Below the pieces are notes generated by a model. The model was not told the DNA's origin, searched no databases, and saw only the letters and a program-made list of their open reading frames with translations. A stretch of DNA of 64,000 bases from CAJCJE01 sp963818685 (GTDB taxonomy: Bacteria; Actinomycetota; Actinomycetes; Mycobacteriales; Pseudonocardiaceae). Numbering within the stretch: the stretch's first letter is position 1; each line of letters starts with the position of its first letter. This document shows, one piece after another, positions 42,901 to 50,551 of the stretch. The translations under genes were made by a program, and so were the position numbers. Location: the NCBI GenBank assembly GCA_963818685.1, contig CAWFTJ010000009.1:248001-312000 (forward strand), read 5' to 3'.

Positions 42901-43864
42901 GGAGGCCGCATACGAGCGCACGAACGCCTATCTTCGCGCGCTCCAGGAATTCCGTCAGAGCCCCACCGCACTTGTCGCGCTGGAACAGGTCATCACCGTC
43001 ATGCTCCAATGGCTGTGGGAGGCGATCGCCGAGCCCGTGCTCACCGCACTCGGCTACCAGGAGACGCCCACCGGGGATCGGCCGTGGCCCAGGGTGTGGT
43101 GGTGTCCCACCGGGCCACTGACCGCGCTGCCCCTGCACGCGGCCGGATTCCACGACGAGCCAGGTGACCCCAGCGTGCTTGACCGCGTCGTGTCCTCCTA
43201 CACGCCGACCTTGCGCGCACTGGCCGAAGCCCGCGCCAGGACACTGTCCACTATGGACGAACGGCTGCTGCACATCGCGCTGCGCGACACCCCCGACCAG
43301 CCGACGCTGACAGCGGTCGACCGCGAAAAGGCGATCCTGGCCGGATTCTTCCGCGAGTCCCAACGCACCCTCCTGGCCGGCGTTGAGGCCACCAGGGCCG
43401 GCATCCTGCACCACCTGACCCGACATGCCTGGGTGCACGCCTCCTGCCACGGCGACCAGGACCTCACCGAGCCGGCCAACGGTGGCCTGGTGCCCTACGA
43501 CTGGAACACCAGTGGTCGGGTGCGCGTCCTCGATGTCGCGGCCGGCGCGGGCGGCGAGTTCGCGTTCCTGTCCGCGTGCAAAACCGCGACCGGCGGGGTG
43601 CGCAACCTCGACGAGGCGATCAGTTTCGCCTCGGCCCTGCACTATGTGGGCTGGCGGCACGTCATCGGCACGCTCTGGTCGGTATGGGACGACGCGGCCG
43701 CCGACATCACCGACGGCGTCTACGCCCGGTTGACCGGTGCGCGGGGCTTCGACCCCGCCTGCGCCGCGGACGCCCTGCACCACACCCTCCGCGAGTACCG
43801 CGAACGCGACGACCACCGCTACCGGCCCAGCCGGTGGGCGCCCTTCCTCCACACCGGGCTCTGA
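39902..43864 (+). CDS. TPR-repeat CHAT-domain protease-like protein
   Basis: This 1,320-residue cytosolic protein has about 13 degenerate tandem repeats of 44-48 residues between about 135 and 790 (units like LGVALHLRFQLTGDAADLD followed by AAIDALREAIA), forming a TPR-type superhelix. A helical linker follows. The C-terminal CHAT caspase-like domain covers about 1035-1320. The catalytic His is in VHASCHG (about 1183) and Cys in FLSACKT (about 1226), followed by the conserved VGWRHVIGTLWSVWDDAA. CHAT proteases are activated by partner sensing and cleave specific proteins. GTG 39902 fits a leaderless start, while ATG 39914 has a GGGGGA site. The two divergent genes are its likely partners. It stops 5 bp from the convergent hydrolase gene. 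Confidence 0.92.
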   Translation: MGESMQELFDSLTNRLHSFIADGDASVVLADEALAEADRLWRAALASGAGVAVRVDVLTVAASLHRCRFQALPDGEGGLDLRVAVGLFAEVGRADPGLVPEDVCQVLAAGVTTGTEPEAWAEEAGATLDGMAGPIDADRAIGLLRKAVDATRIPHPHRPRYLSSLGVALHLRFQLTGDAADLDAAIDALREAIALAERAYPNWPSYLPTLGLTVYLANLALVLHSRFDLAGNVTDLDNAVTAVTNAIALTSAEHPDRPRFLAQLAAVAEARFWLLGRLADIDDAIAALREAVERTPEDLPDRLDHWSLLGHALTKRFERTGNIADIDDAITELSAATKTAPADHPGRVTALAELGTALTARFHQAGTRPDLDAAIDTFNQAIRAAPDGDPSRAECLAGLGTARAVRFDAAGDPSDLDAAIDLLGQAVQAIPAGDSVRGRRLSNLASTLVRRFQRAGKPADLDAAIDALGEALHAAPPGHSDRPSFLTNLSAALHNRFDLLANLGDLDAAFDAISEALAATPADHPDLPSRLASQGSVLEARFRRTSDRADLENAVTALRAAIDATPAGHTDRPRHLATLGSALHLRFERLGEATDADAAIAAFQEAVSGIADDHPSRVGWLSDIGATLMIRFDQLGNPADLDNAIANLRKAVDAAPADWADRARPLANYGAALHTRFQRSGNPKDLEDAIAAMRTAADATPAGNSALAHRWGNLGNALESRFDLLGDPADLDAAIRLTRQALDIIAADHPERANCLNNLAGVLETRFAERHDPADAQAAFDARREATTVTSASVRTRLRAARAWGEVAAKSRRWPDAADGYETAVRLLPLLAWHGLGRGSRERLTEDSRGLAGDGAACAIATGQPGRALEILEQGRGVLWSQLLETRTDLTALHQAEPRLAARLAALRAELDAPHAMAGNDPSAVVDARMAAAREWDVLIKQIQALPGFRDFARPPDASVLRRAAGHGTVVVINVSRWRCDALLVSANGIRVEPLPNLTMEAAYERTNAYLRALQEFRQSPTALVALEQVITVMLQWLWEAIAEPVLTALGYQETPTGDRPWPRVWWCPTGPLTALPLHAAGFHDEPGDPSVLDRVVSSYTPTLRALAEARARTLSTMDERLLHIALRDTPDQPTLTAVDREKAILAGFFRESQRTLLAGVEATRAGILHHLTRHAWVHASCHGDQDLTEPANGGLVPYDWNTSGRVRVLDVAAGAGGEFAFLSACKTATGGVRNLDEAISFASALHYVGWRHVIGTLWSVWDDAAADITDGVYARLTGARGFDPACAADALHHTLREYRERDDHRYRPSRWAPFLHTGL

Positions 43865-43869
43865 TCTGC

Positions 43870-44577
43870 TCAGCCCTCGGTCGATCCGCTCTCGCGCAGG
43901 TAGCTTTCGAGCTGGTCGGCGAGTTCGACCGGGTGACTGAGGGCGACCAGGTGGCCGCCGGGTAGCTCGTCGATGGCCACGCCGAGCCGGTCGGCGACGA
44001 CACGGCGTTGGAATTCGAGTGGGAAAAACCGGTCGTCGCGGCCCTGGATGAACCGGGTCGGCACGTCCGGCCAGGCCGTCAGCGGCCACGGGGTGCCGAA
44101 CGGCCCCTCGGACTGGGCCGGTTCCCCCGCCGCCATGGCCTGCTCGGTGACGTCTGCCGGCACGTCGTGGAAGAAGTCTTCGATCGGGTCGAACTCGGGG
44201 TCGCGGCCGTCCTTGACGGCCTTGGCGATGCGGGCCTGCGCCGAGCCGGTGTTGGCCCACCAGTCACCTGCGGTTTCGCCTGGCTTGGGGACCATCGCGT
44301 TGAGCAGGACCAGCATCGTGGCCGGGACCTTGGCGCACACCAGCGGCGCGGTGAAGCCGCCGAGGGACTGGCCGACGACGACGAGATCAGGATCGTCGCG
44401 GTGGTTGCCGATGGCGGTGAGCACCGTGTCCGCGTATTCGGCGAGGCCGGCGTCGGGGTCCTCGGCCGGGAGGTCGACGGCGACGCACTCGTGGCCGCGT
44501 TCGGTGAGGACGGCCACGAGCCGATGGAAGTACCAGGCGCCGCCGCCGGCACCGGGGATGAGGATGAAGGTCGCCAT
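43870..44577 (-). CDS. Alpha/beta hydrolase
   Basis: This 235-residue hydrolase has the oxyanion block LIPGAGGGAWYFHRL, nucleophile Ser 71 in VGQSLGGF, Asp in FIQGRDDRFFP and His in GGHLVALSHP. It belongs to the small esterase/salicylate-esterase-like branch with DWWANTG in the cap; the substrate is unknown. The ATG lies 8 nt after TAAAGT. It is divergent from an HxlR regulator, which likely controls it. Confidence 0.9.
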   Translation of the reverse strand: MATFILIPGAGGGAWYFHRLVAVLTERGHECVAVDLPAEDPDAGLAEYADTVLTAIGNHRDDPDLVVVGQSLGGFTAPLVCAKVPATMLVLLNAMVPKPGETAGDWWANTGSAQARIAKAVKDGRDPEFDPIEDFFHDVPADVTEQAMAAGEPAQSEGPFGTPWPLTAWPDVPTRFIQGRDDRFFPLEFQRRVVADRLGVAIDELPGGHLVALSHPVELADQLESYLRESGSTEG

Positions 44578-44580
44578 GCG

Positions 44581-44632
44581 CTACTACTTTAGTAGGAAAC
44601 GGTCCTGATCGACAATGAAAAGCTAATATTAG
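44581..44632. promoter_or_regulatory. Candidate HxlR operators in divergent promoter
   Basis: CTACTA-CTT-TAGTAG (44581-44595) covers the hydrolase -10 element TAAAGT. CTAATATTAG (44623-44632), a perfect palindrome, covers the regulator -10 element TAATAT. Both share CTA...TAG ends, consistent with one dimeric regulator acting on both promoters. Confidence 0.55.
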
Positions 44633-44636
44633 TTTT

Positions 44637-45302
44637 GTGGCGGGACGGCGTAGTTACGGCGATCCATGTGGCACCGCACGCGCACTGGACGTCGTCGGTG
44701 AGCGATGGGCGCTGCTCGTGGTGCGCGAGCTCTTGTTCGGCCCCAAACGCTTCACCGAACTCAGCAGGGGCCTGCCCGCGATGAGCCAGAACGTGCTCGC
44801 CGCCCGACTGCGCGAACTGGAAACCGACGGCATCGTGTGTAACTACCGGCTCGGCCCGCCGGCCAGCACCCGGGTGTACGAGTTGACGTCGCGCGGTTAC
44901 GAGCTGGAGGACGTGCTGATCGCGCTGGGCCGCTGGGGCAGCGTCGTGCCGCTGGACGCGATGGACGCGGGCGCCGAGCTGAGCGTCGACGGCTTCGCGC
45001 TGGCGTTGAAGACCCAGTTCGACCGGCACCGGGCCGGTTCGCTGCGAGTGCGGGTCGAGCTGTGCCTGGACGGCGACCGATTCCGCGCGGAGATCGCCGA
45101 CGGCGAGTTCACGATCGCGCGCGGCGCCGTGCGCGAGCCGGAGGTGGTTCTTGACGGCGACGTCGCCACACTGCGCTCGGTGGTGTTCGACGGACTGCCG
45201 TTGGCCGACGCGCTGCGCTCGCACCCGTTGCGCCTGATCGGCGAGCAGCGGCTGGCAACGCGATTCGTGACCTGTTTTCCGCGCCAGCGGGCCGCGCGTT
45301 GA
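44637..45302 (+). CDS. HxlR-family regulator with C-terminal SCP2-like domain
   Basis: This 221-residue regulator has an HxlR winged helix (CGTARALDVVGERWALLVV, FTELSRGLPAMSQNVLAARL) in the first 100 residues and a C-terminal domain of about 110 residues resembling the SCP2 sterol-carrier fold (VRVELCLDGDRFRAEI, GEFTIARG). Such fusions may bind a hydrophobic ligand. GTG 44637 is 7 nt after TAATAT. It probably represses itself and the divergent hydrolase. Confidence 0.9.
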   Translation: MAGRRSYGDPCGTARALDVVGERWALLVVRELLFGPKRFTELSRGLPAMSQNVLAARLRELETDGIVCNYRLGPPASTRVYELTSRGYELEDVLIALGRWGSVVPLDAMDAGAELSVDGFALALKTQFDRHRAGSLRVRVELCLDGDRFRAEIADGEFTIARGAVREPEVVLDGDVATLRSVVFDGLPLADALRSHPLRLIGEQRLATRFVTCFPRQRAAR

Positions 45303-45359
45303 TTTTGGTGCACGCGTTGATTGGGTAAAGGCAAAGATCACCGGTCCGGGTCACGGCCG

Positions 45360-46226
45360 ATGCTTGAATCGCCAGGCAGCGCCGAGAACACTTTCCGCAT
45401 GGCAATCGGCGGGGCCGCGGTGTGGACCGACGTGGTCGCCGAACTTCCGGTCGGCATGTTGCTCGGCGATGAGAACGGTGCAGTGCTCGCCCACAACGCG
45501 CGTGCCGAGGAACTGCTCGGGTTGACCGAGGAGCAGTTGCGCACCAGAACCTTTCCCGCGCACTGGCGGGCCTGCGCGGAGAACGGTGCGGAACTGCCGG
45601 GACCCGAGGATCTCGTCGAGCAGTTGGCGCGGACCGGCGCCGCGACCGCGTTGGCCATCCGGGTCGGCGATGCCGAGCGGCAGACCCGGTTGTGGGCCAA
45701 GTACTACCCGGTCAGCCGGGCGGGCAAGCCGCTGATGCTGGTGCTGCTGCAACCGGTGAACACCGATGTCGGCCGCTCGCACGGGCTACTCGACCCGCTC
45801 ACCGAACTGCCCAATGCCACGCTCGCGCTGGACCGGCTGGACCAGGCGCTGCTGCGGGCGCGCACGCACGGCACCCTGGTTTCCGCCGTGCTTGCCGACA
45901 TCTGCGGCATGGCCGCGATCGACACCGAGTTCGGTTTCCCGCATGGCGACGACCTGCTGACCGCGTTGGGTGGACGGCTGCGGCAGGGTCTGCGCGCGGA
46001 TCACACCGTCGCCCGCTTCGGCGGTGACGCGTTCCTGGTGATCGCCGAACATCCGTGCGGCACCGGCGAATCCGTCGCGGCGCTGGCACGCGAGTTGCTG
46101 GAACGAGCCGTGCGGCTGGACGGAAAACGTGTCGCGCCGAAGGTTCGGGTCGGCTGGGTGACCAGCGACGGCAACAATCCCGTGCATTCGGTCATCACCC
46201 ACCTGGAATCCCGACTGGCGCGCTGA
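45360..46226 (+). CDS. PAS-GGDEF protein with degenerate active site
   Basis: This 288-residue protein has a PAS-like N-terminal domain (AELPVGMLLGDENGAVLAHN) and a GGDEF domain beginning DPLTELPNATLALDRL. The signature loop reads FGGDAFLV, so the catalytic Glu is Ala and diguanylate cyclase activity is unlikely. It may sense a ligand or nucleotide instead. There is no EAL domain or membrane segment. ATG 45360 is preferred; a TTG at 45321 would add 13 residues. A convergent terminator follows. Confidence 0.82.
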   Translation: MLESPGSAENTFRMAIGGAAVWTDVVAELPVGMLLGDENGAVLAHNARAEELLGLTEEQLRTRTFPAHWRACAENGAELPGPEDLVEQLARTGAATALAIRVGDAERQTRLWAKYYPVSRAGKPLMLVLLQPVNTDVGRSHGLLDPLTELPNATLALDRLDQALLRARTHGTLVSAVLADICGMAAIDTEFGFPHGDDLLTALGGRLRQGLRADHTVARFGGDAFLVIAEHPCGTGESVAALARELLERAVRLDGKRVAPKVRVGWVTSDGNNPVHSVITHLESRLAR

Positions 46227-46242
46227 CCCGACAACGCAGGGC

Positions 46243-46274
46243 GGGGCCCGGGAAGCAGTCGCTTCCCGGGCCCC
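46243..46274. terminator. Bidirectional terminator
   Basis: A perfect 14-bp inverted repeat with loop AGTC lies 16 bp after the PAS-GGDEF stop and 25 bp before the stop of the convergent repeat-protein gene. Confidence 0.85.
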
Positions 46275-46299
46275 GTGTTATCGGAGGAAATCAGGCCGA

Positions 46300-49200
46300 T
46301 CAGGCGCTGGGCAGCTGGACGCCGTCCAGGCCCTGGCCGGCCAGGCTCTTGAGCGAGCCCGTGGCGGCGTCCGACGCGGAAAGCGCGGGAGCGTCCACCG
46401 AGGACAGTGCACCCGGGGCCTGCACGCCGGCGACCGGCGCGGTGGCCACGTCACCGAGCGAGGACACCGGAGCGCCACCAACAGCGATGTTGGTGGGGTT
46501 GGGCACCGCGTTCTCGAAGTTCGGCAGATCCAGGTCCGAACCGGTCAGCCCCGGGGTGAACGCGATGCTCTGCGTTGAGGGCAGGTGCGGCGTCAGGGGG
46601 AGGGCCGGCATGCCGGGCAGGGTCAGTGCCGCGGGCAGGGTGGGCAGCTCCGGCAGGGTGCCGAAGGTCGGCAGGTCCTGCGTGCCCGGGTTGCTCAGCT
46701 GGCTCAGGCTGGGCAGGTTGGTGCCACCGGCCAGGCCGTTGGCCGGCAGGGCCGGCACCATGCTGGTCGGCGCGAGGCCGTCCGCGCCGATGGCGGGCAG
46801 GTCACCCGCGGTCGGCAGGGACGATGAGAACACCGGAGCGGAGAACGCCGGCAGCCCGGCAAGGCCGGGCAGCAGGTCGCTCAGGCCGCCGACGCCCGGC
46901 AGGGCCTGCTCCGACTGGAAGCCGGGAGCCTGGTTCGGCAGCAGGTCCGGGGTGCCCGGCAGCAGCGACGAGGACACCGTCGGCAGCGTGCCGACCTGCG
47001 GCACGTCCGGCAGGGCCACCGGAAGACCAGGCTGGCCGTGACCGATCGGCAGGCCGTCGACCGGCAGGGAGGGCAGGTCGCCCGTGCCCGGCAGGGTCGA
47101 CGGGGTGGCCAGCGGCACCTCGGGCAGGCCCTGCGTGCTCGGTGTGCTCGGCAGCAGGCCGGCGAGCGGCAGGTCGCCGCTGAAGCCAGTCAGTTCGCGG
47201 GCCAGCGAGTCGAGGCCGGGCAGTGCGGGCAGGTTCGGCAGCCCGGTCGGTGCGTCCTGAGTGCTGGGAACCCCCGGCAGCGCAGCCGGAGGGGTCGGCA
47301 GCGCGGTCGGCAGCGCGGTCGGCAGGGCCGGGAGCATCGGCACCGCGGGCAGCGGGCTCAGCGCCGGCAGGCCACCGGCCAGGTTGGACAGCCCGGCCGG
47401 AACACCCGGGAGGTCCTGGGTGCTCGGCCTGCCTGGCAGGCCGGGGACCTTCGGCAGGCTGGGCAGGCCGGGGAAGCCGCCCAGGTGCGGGAAGGACAGC
47501 GGCAGCGCCGCCAGGTTCGGCAGCTTGTTGATCGGCAGCAGCGCGTCCGTGCCGGTCGGCAGGCCGAACTGCGGCATGGTCGGTGCGTTCTGCAGGCTCA
47601 GCGGCACGTCGACCGCTGCCGGCGCCTCACCGACGAGGACCTTGGTGTCGTTGACGCCCGCGACGAGCGCGCGCCCGAGCACCTGCACCGGCACCTTGTA
47701 GACCTGGGCGACAACGCCCACCGGGAAGGAGTCGTCCAAACCGGACAGTGCGCCATGACCTGAAGTGCTGGTCGGGCCGCCGTCGACGCTGCTCAGCTGG
47801 TTGGCGCCGAGCGAGTCGGTGTTGCCGGCGGCCGCGACGCCGTTGGCGAAGACCTGGGCGATCGCGGTGACCGGCGCGGTCACCAGGTCGCCCGAGATGG
47901 CACCCCAGTCACCGTGGCTGGTGGTGGCCCCACCGGCTGCGGTGCTGGTCTCGTTGGTGGCGTGGCCGAGAGCGTTGCCGCCGGCCGCGACCGCGTTGCC
48001 GAACACCTGCGCGGTGTGGATCACCTGTGCGCTGACCACGTTGCCGGACTCGGAGCCCGCGGTGCCGTCGGTGGTCGTGTCGCCGCCGGCCCAGGTCGTG
48101 GTCTGGTTGTCGGCGAGCGCCGCGTCGTTGGCCGCGCCAGCGACCGCGTTGCCGAACACCTGCACCGGGCCCGAGTTGGGCGCGCTGACCACGTTGCCGG
48201 ACACCGAACCGCCGGAGCCGTCCGCGGTGGCGTCGCCGCCCGCGCCCATGTTGGTGGTGTTCGAGCCGAGCGCCGACCCGATCCCGACCAGGTTGGCCGC
48301 GTTGTGCATGACCTGCACGGGCAGCGCGGTCGGCGCCTGCACGATGTTGCCTGAGCCGGTGCCCTGGCGACCGGTGCCGGTAGCGTCCCCACCGGTGGTG
48401 ACGGTGGTGCGGCTGTCCGCACTGCCGGCGTCGTTGGCGACAAGGCCGGCCGCGTTGCCGAACACCTGCGCGGCCAGGGAGGTCGGCGTGTCCACGACGT
48501 TGCTCGACAGGTTGCCGAAGTCGTCGTTGGTGTTGGAGTTGCCGCCCGAGGTGATGGTCTTGGACTCGGCCGGCACGGTGCCGACCGCGCTGCCGCCCAC
48601 GCTCGCCGCACTGCCGAACACCTCGGCGGGCGCACCGATCGGGGTCTGCACGATGTTGCCGCCGCCGGTCGCGCCGGAGCCGTTGGTGCCGGTGTAGCCA
48701 CCGCTGGTGGCCATCACGTCGTTGCCGCCGGTGCCGACCGCGTTGCCGATCAGCGAGGCGGCCGACCCGAACACGTCGGTGCTGCCGGCGACCGGGCCGC
48801 TGGCGTCGTTGCCGGCGAGGACACCGTCGGTGCCGTTGGTGTAGGTGACGCCACCGGCCTTCGCGTTCTCCGAGTTGGCCTGAACTCCGTCCGCGGTGCC
48901 ACCGGCAGCCGCGCCGTTGCCGAACACGTGCACCGGGTTGGCCAGCGACACACCGGCGAGGTTGCCGGACCCCGTCGACGCCTGGCCGTTGGTGGTGGTG
49001 AAGCCACCGGCCGAGTCGGTGTTGGTGGTCATGCCCTCGGTGCCGGTGTTGGCGATCGCCGCGATCGCGTTGCCGGCGACCTCAACGGGGTTCGCCGCGG
49101 CGGGCACGGCACCGTTGCCGGAGAGGACGCCGTCGAAACCACTGGTCTGCACGTAGCCGGGCATGGTGCTGGCTTGGAGACCAGCGCCACGCGGTGCGTT

Positions 49201-50364
49201 GAGGAGGTCCGTGCAGCCGGCCGTGGTGTTGGCCGTGTTGGTCGAGTTGGCCCCGGCAAGCCCGGCGCCGCCGATGGCGTTGCCGTCGAGCTCGGCCGGG
49301 ATCGCGAGCGGGACGCCGGCGACGTTGCCGGAACCCGCGCCGACCGAACCGTCGGTCAGGATCGAACCGTTGGAGTGGCCCGCGATGCTGTTGGTGGACG
49401 TGCTCGACGCCTGGCCGCCACCGGCGACCGCGTTGCCCGCGATCTGAACGGGAGTGGCGAGCTGCCCTGCGGCCACGTTGCCGGACAGGGTGCGGTGACT
49501 GCCGTTGGTGACGATGTCACCGCCGGTCGTCGCGGACTGGTTCGCGGTGCCCTCGGTACCCGCGTTGCCCGCCGCGCCGATCGCGTTGTTGGCGACCTGC
49601 ACCGGCAGCGCGTAGTTGACCGCGACCACGTTGTTGGTCAGCGAGCCCGGGTCGAATCCGGTGATCACCGGGTCGGGCACGTTCGCGGTCTGGTCCGAGT
49701 TGTTCGTCACGGACGCGGGACCGCCGACCGCGATGGCGTTGCCCGAGATGTCGACCGGGGCCACCACTTCGACGCGGCCTCGGTTGCCCAACAGCGGGTC
49801 GCCGCCGAGCGCCTGCGTGCTGTCGGCCGGCACCCCTGGCACGCCTGGCACCCCTGGCAGCGCAGCCGGCAGGCTGCTCGCGCCGGAGACGTTCTTGGTG
49901 AGGTCGCCGAGCTTGCCGGTGACACCCGAGGTGGCCGAACCGACGGCCGGCAGGTTGCCGGTGGGCACGTTGCTGACACTCGGCAGGTTCCCGCCGGCCG
50001 GCAGTGCCTTGGCCAGTCCGGGTGTTGCCTTGGTGAGCGCCGGTGCCGCCTTGCTCAGCGCGACCGGGAGCTTGCCGGTCGTCGACGAGACGCCGTCGGT
50101 CGGCAGTCCCGCGCTCTGCGGCAACGCATTGGTGACCTGGTCGGTGCTGACGGTGCGGTCGACACCTGGCAGGTTCTTCTGGCCGAACGGCGTGCCAAGG
50201 GCGTTGTTGCCAACGCGCACAGGGACCGAGACCCCACCATCGATTGGTGACGCGGGGCGGTCCGGGCTGACGTTCTCGTGGGCAGAAGCTATGCCAGTGC
50301 CGAGCATCAGCAAACCACCGGTGACCAGCGCGGTTTGTAGACCGCGCCTAGCCCAGGTTTGCAT
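46300..50364 (-). CDS. Giant secreted repeat protein with chaplin-like units
   Basis: This 1,354-residue exported protein has a Sec signal peptide (LVTGGLLMLGTGIASA, cleaved near 28). Residues 45-245 are mixed, with VSVPVRVGNNALG similar to the chaplin core. About twelve tandem units of roughly 50 residues fill 245-910; the consensus is SGN-VV-P-(x)PVQVFGNAVA-GNA followed by a Thr/Asn/Gly-rich half. Residues 925-1300 are Leu/Pro-rich (LPxLPG). There is one Cys (384) and no sortase signal or membrane anchor. Chaplins form amyloid surface coats in Streptomyces; a similar surface role is inferred. Long antisense frames here are composition artefacts. Confidence 0.85.
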   Translation of the reverse strand: MQTWARRGLQTALVTGGLLMLGTGIASAHENVSPDRPASPIDGGVSVPVRVGNNALGTPFGQKNLPGVDRTVSTDQVTNALPQSAGLPTDGVSSTTGKLPVALSKAAPALTKATPGLAKALPAGGNLPSVSNVPTGNLPAVGSATSGVTGKLGDLTKNVSGASSLPAALPGVPGVPGVPADSTQALGGDPLLGNRGRVEVVAPVDISGNAIAVGGPASVTNNSDQTANVPDPVITGFDPGSLTNNVVAVNYALPVQVANNAIGAAGNAGTEGTANQSATTGGDIVTNGSHRTLSGNVAAGQLATPVQIAGNAVAGGGQASSTSTNSIAGHSNGSILTDGSVGAGSGNVAGVPLAIPAELDGNAIGGAGLAGANSTNTANTTAGCTDLLNAPRGAGLQASTMPGYVQTSGFDGVLSGNGAVPAAANPVEVAGNAIAAIANTGTEGMTTNTDSAGGFTTTNGQASTGSGNLAGVSLANPVHVFGNGAAAGGTADGVQANSENAKAGGVTYTNGTDGVLAGNDASGPVAGSTDVFGSAASLIGNAVGTGGNDVMATSGGYTGTNGSGATGGGNIVQTPIGAPAEVFGSAASVGGSAVGTVPAESKTITSGGNSNTNDDFGNLSSNVVDTPTSLAAQVFGNAAGLVANDAGSADSRTTVTTGGDATGTGRQGTGSGNIVQAPTALPVQVMHNAANLVGIGSALGSNTTNMGAGGDATADGSGGSVSGNVVSAPNSGPVQVFGNAVAGAANDAALADNQTTTWAGGDTTTDGTAGSESGNVVSAQVIHTAQVFGNAVAAGGNALGHATNETSTAAGGATTSHGDWGAISGDLVTAPVTAIAQVFANGVAAAGNTDSLGANQLSSVDGGPTSTSGHGALSGLDDSFPVGVVAQVYKVPVQVLGRALVAGVNDTKVLVGEAPAAVDVPLSLQNAPTMPQFGLPTGTDALLPINKLPNLAALPLSFPHLGGFPGLPSLPKVPGLPGRPSTQDLPGVPAGLSNLAGGLPALSPLPAVPMLPALPTALPTALPTPPAALPGVPSTQDAPTGLPNLPALPGLDSLARELTGFSGDLPLAGLLPSTPSTQGLPEVPLATPSTLPGTGDLPSLPVDGLPIGHGQPGLPVALPDVPQVGTLPTVSSSLLPGTPDLLPNQAPGFQSEQALPGVGGLSDLLPGLAGLPAFSAPVFSSSLPTAGDLPAIGADGLAPTSMVPALPANGLAGGTNLPSLSQLSNPGTQDLPTFGTLPELPTLPAALTLPGMPALPLTPHLPSTQSIAFTPGLTGSDLDLPNFENAVPNPTNIAVGGAPVSSLGDVATAPVAGVQAPGALSSVDAPALSASDAATGSLKSLAGQGLDGVQLPSA
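47652..49632 (-). repeat. Coding tandem repeats (about 12 x 150 bp)
   Basis: The segment encodes successive units with the core QVFGNAVA or PVQVAGNAIA spaced about 50 codons apart. Units differ in sequence, so they are old duplications rather than recent expansions. Confidence 0.75.
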
Positions 50365-50470
50365 TGGATCTCCTTCCGTGTTCCCTTGCGGGATTCCCTT
50401 TCGGGGGTCTATGGGGGATTGGCCGAGCGCACGTGCGGGCGCTCCAGCGGAATCGGCGCGGCCGTACGGG

Positions 50471-50534
50471 CGCGCGAAAAAGCGCGCGTGCCGTGGAATT
50501 CACTGGGGAATTCGCCGGTAGCGAAGCGCTACCG
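50471..50534 (-). terminator. Hairpins downstream of the 273-residue secreted protein gene
   Basis: CGGTAGCG-AAG-CGCTACCG (50516-50534) begins 17 bp after the stop of the gene at 50552. A second stem, CGCGCG-AAAAAG-CGCGCG, lies at 50471-50488. Together they may reduce transcription into the giant gene rather than block it. Confidence 0.5.
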
Positions 50535-50551
50535 CTGGCCGCGCGCCGAAA

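Noticed and set aside
48928..50250. Plus-strand frames of several hundred codons opposite the giant repeat protein
   Set aside because: They mirror the repeats of the minus-strand gene, which has a signal peptide and coherent repeat units; the plus-strand products are Arg/Gly-rich without structure.
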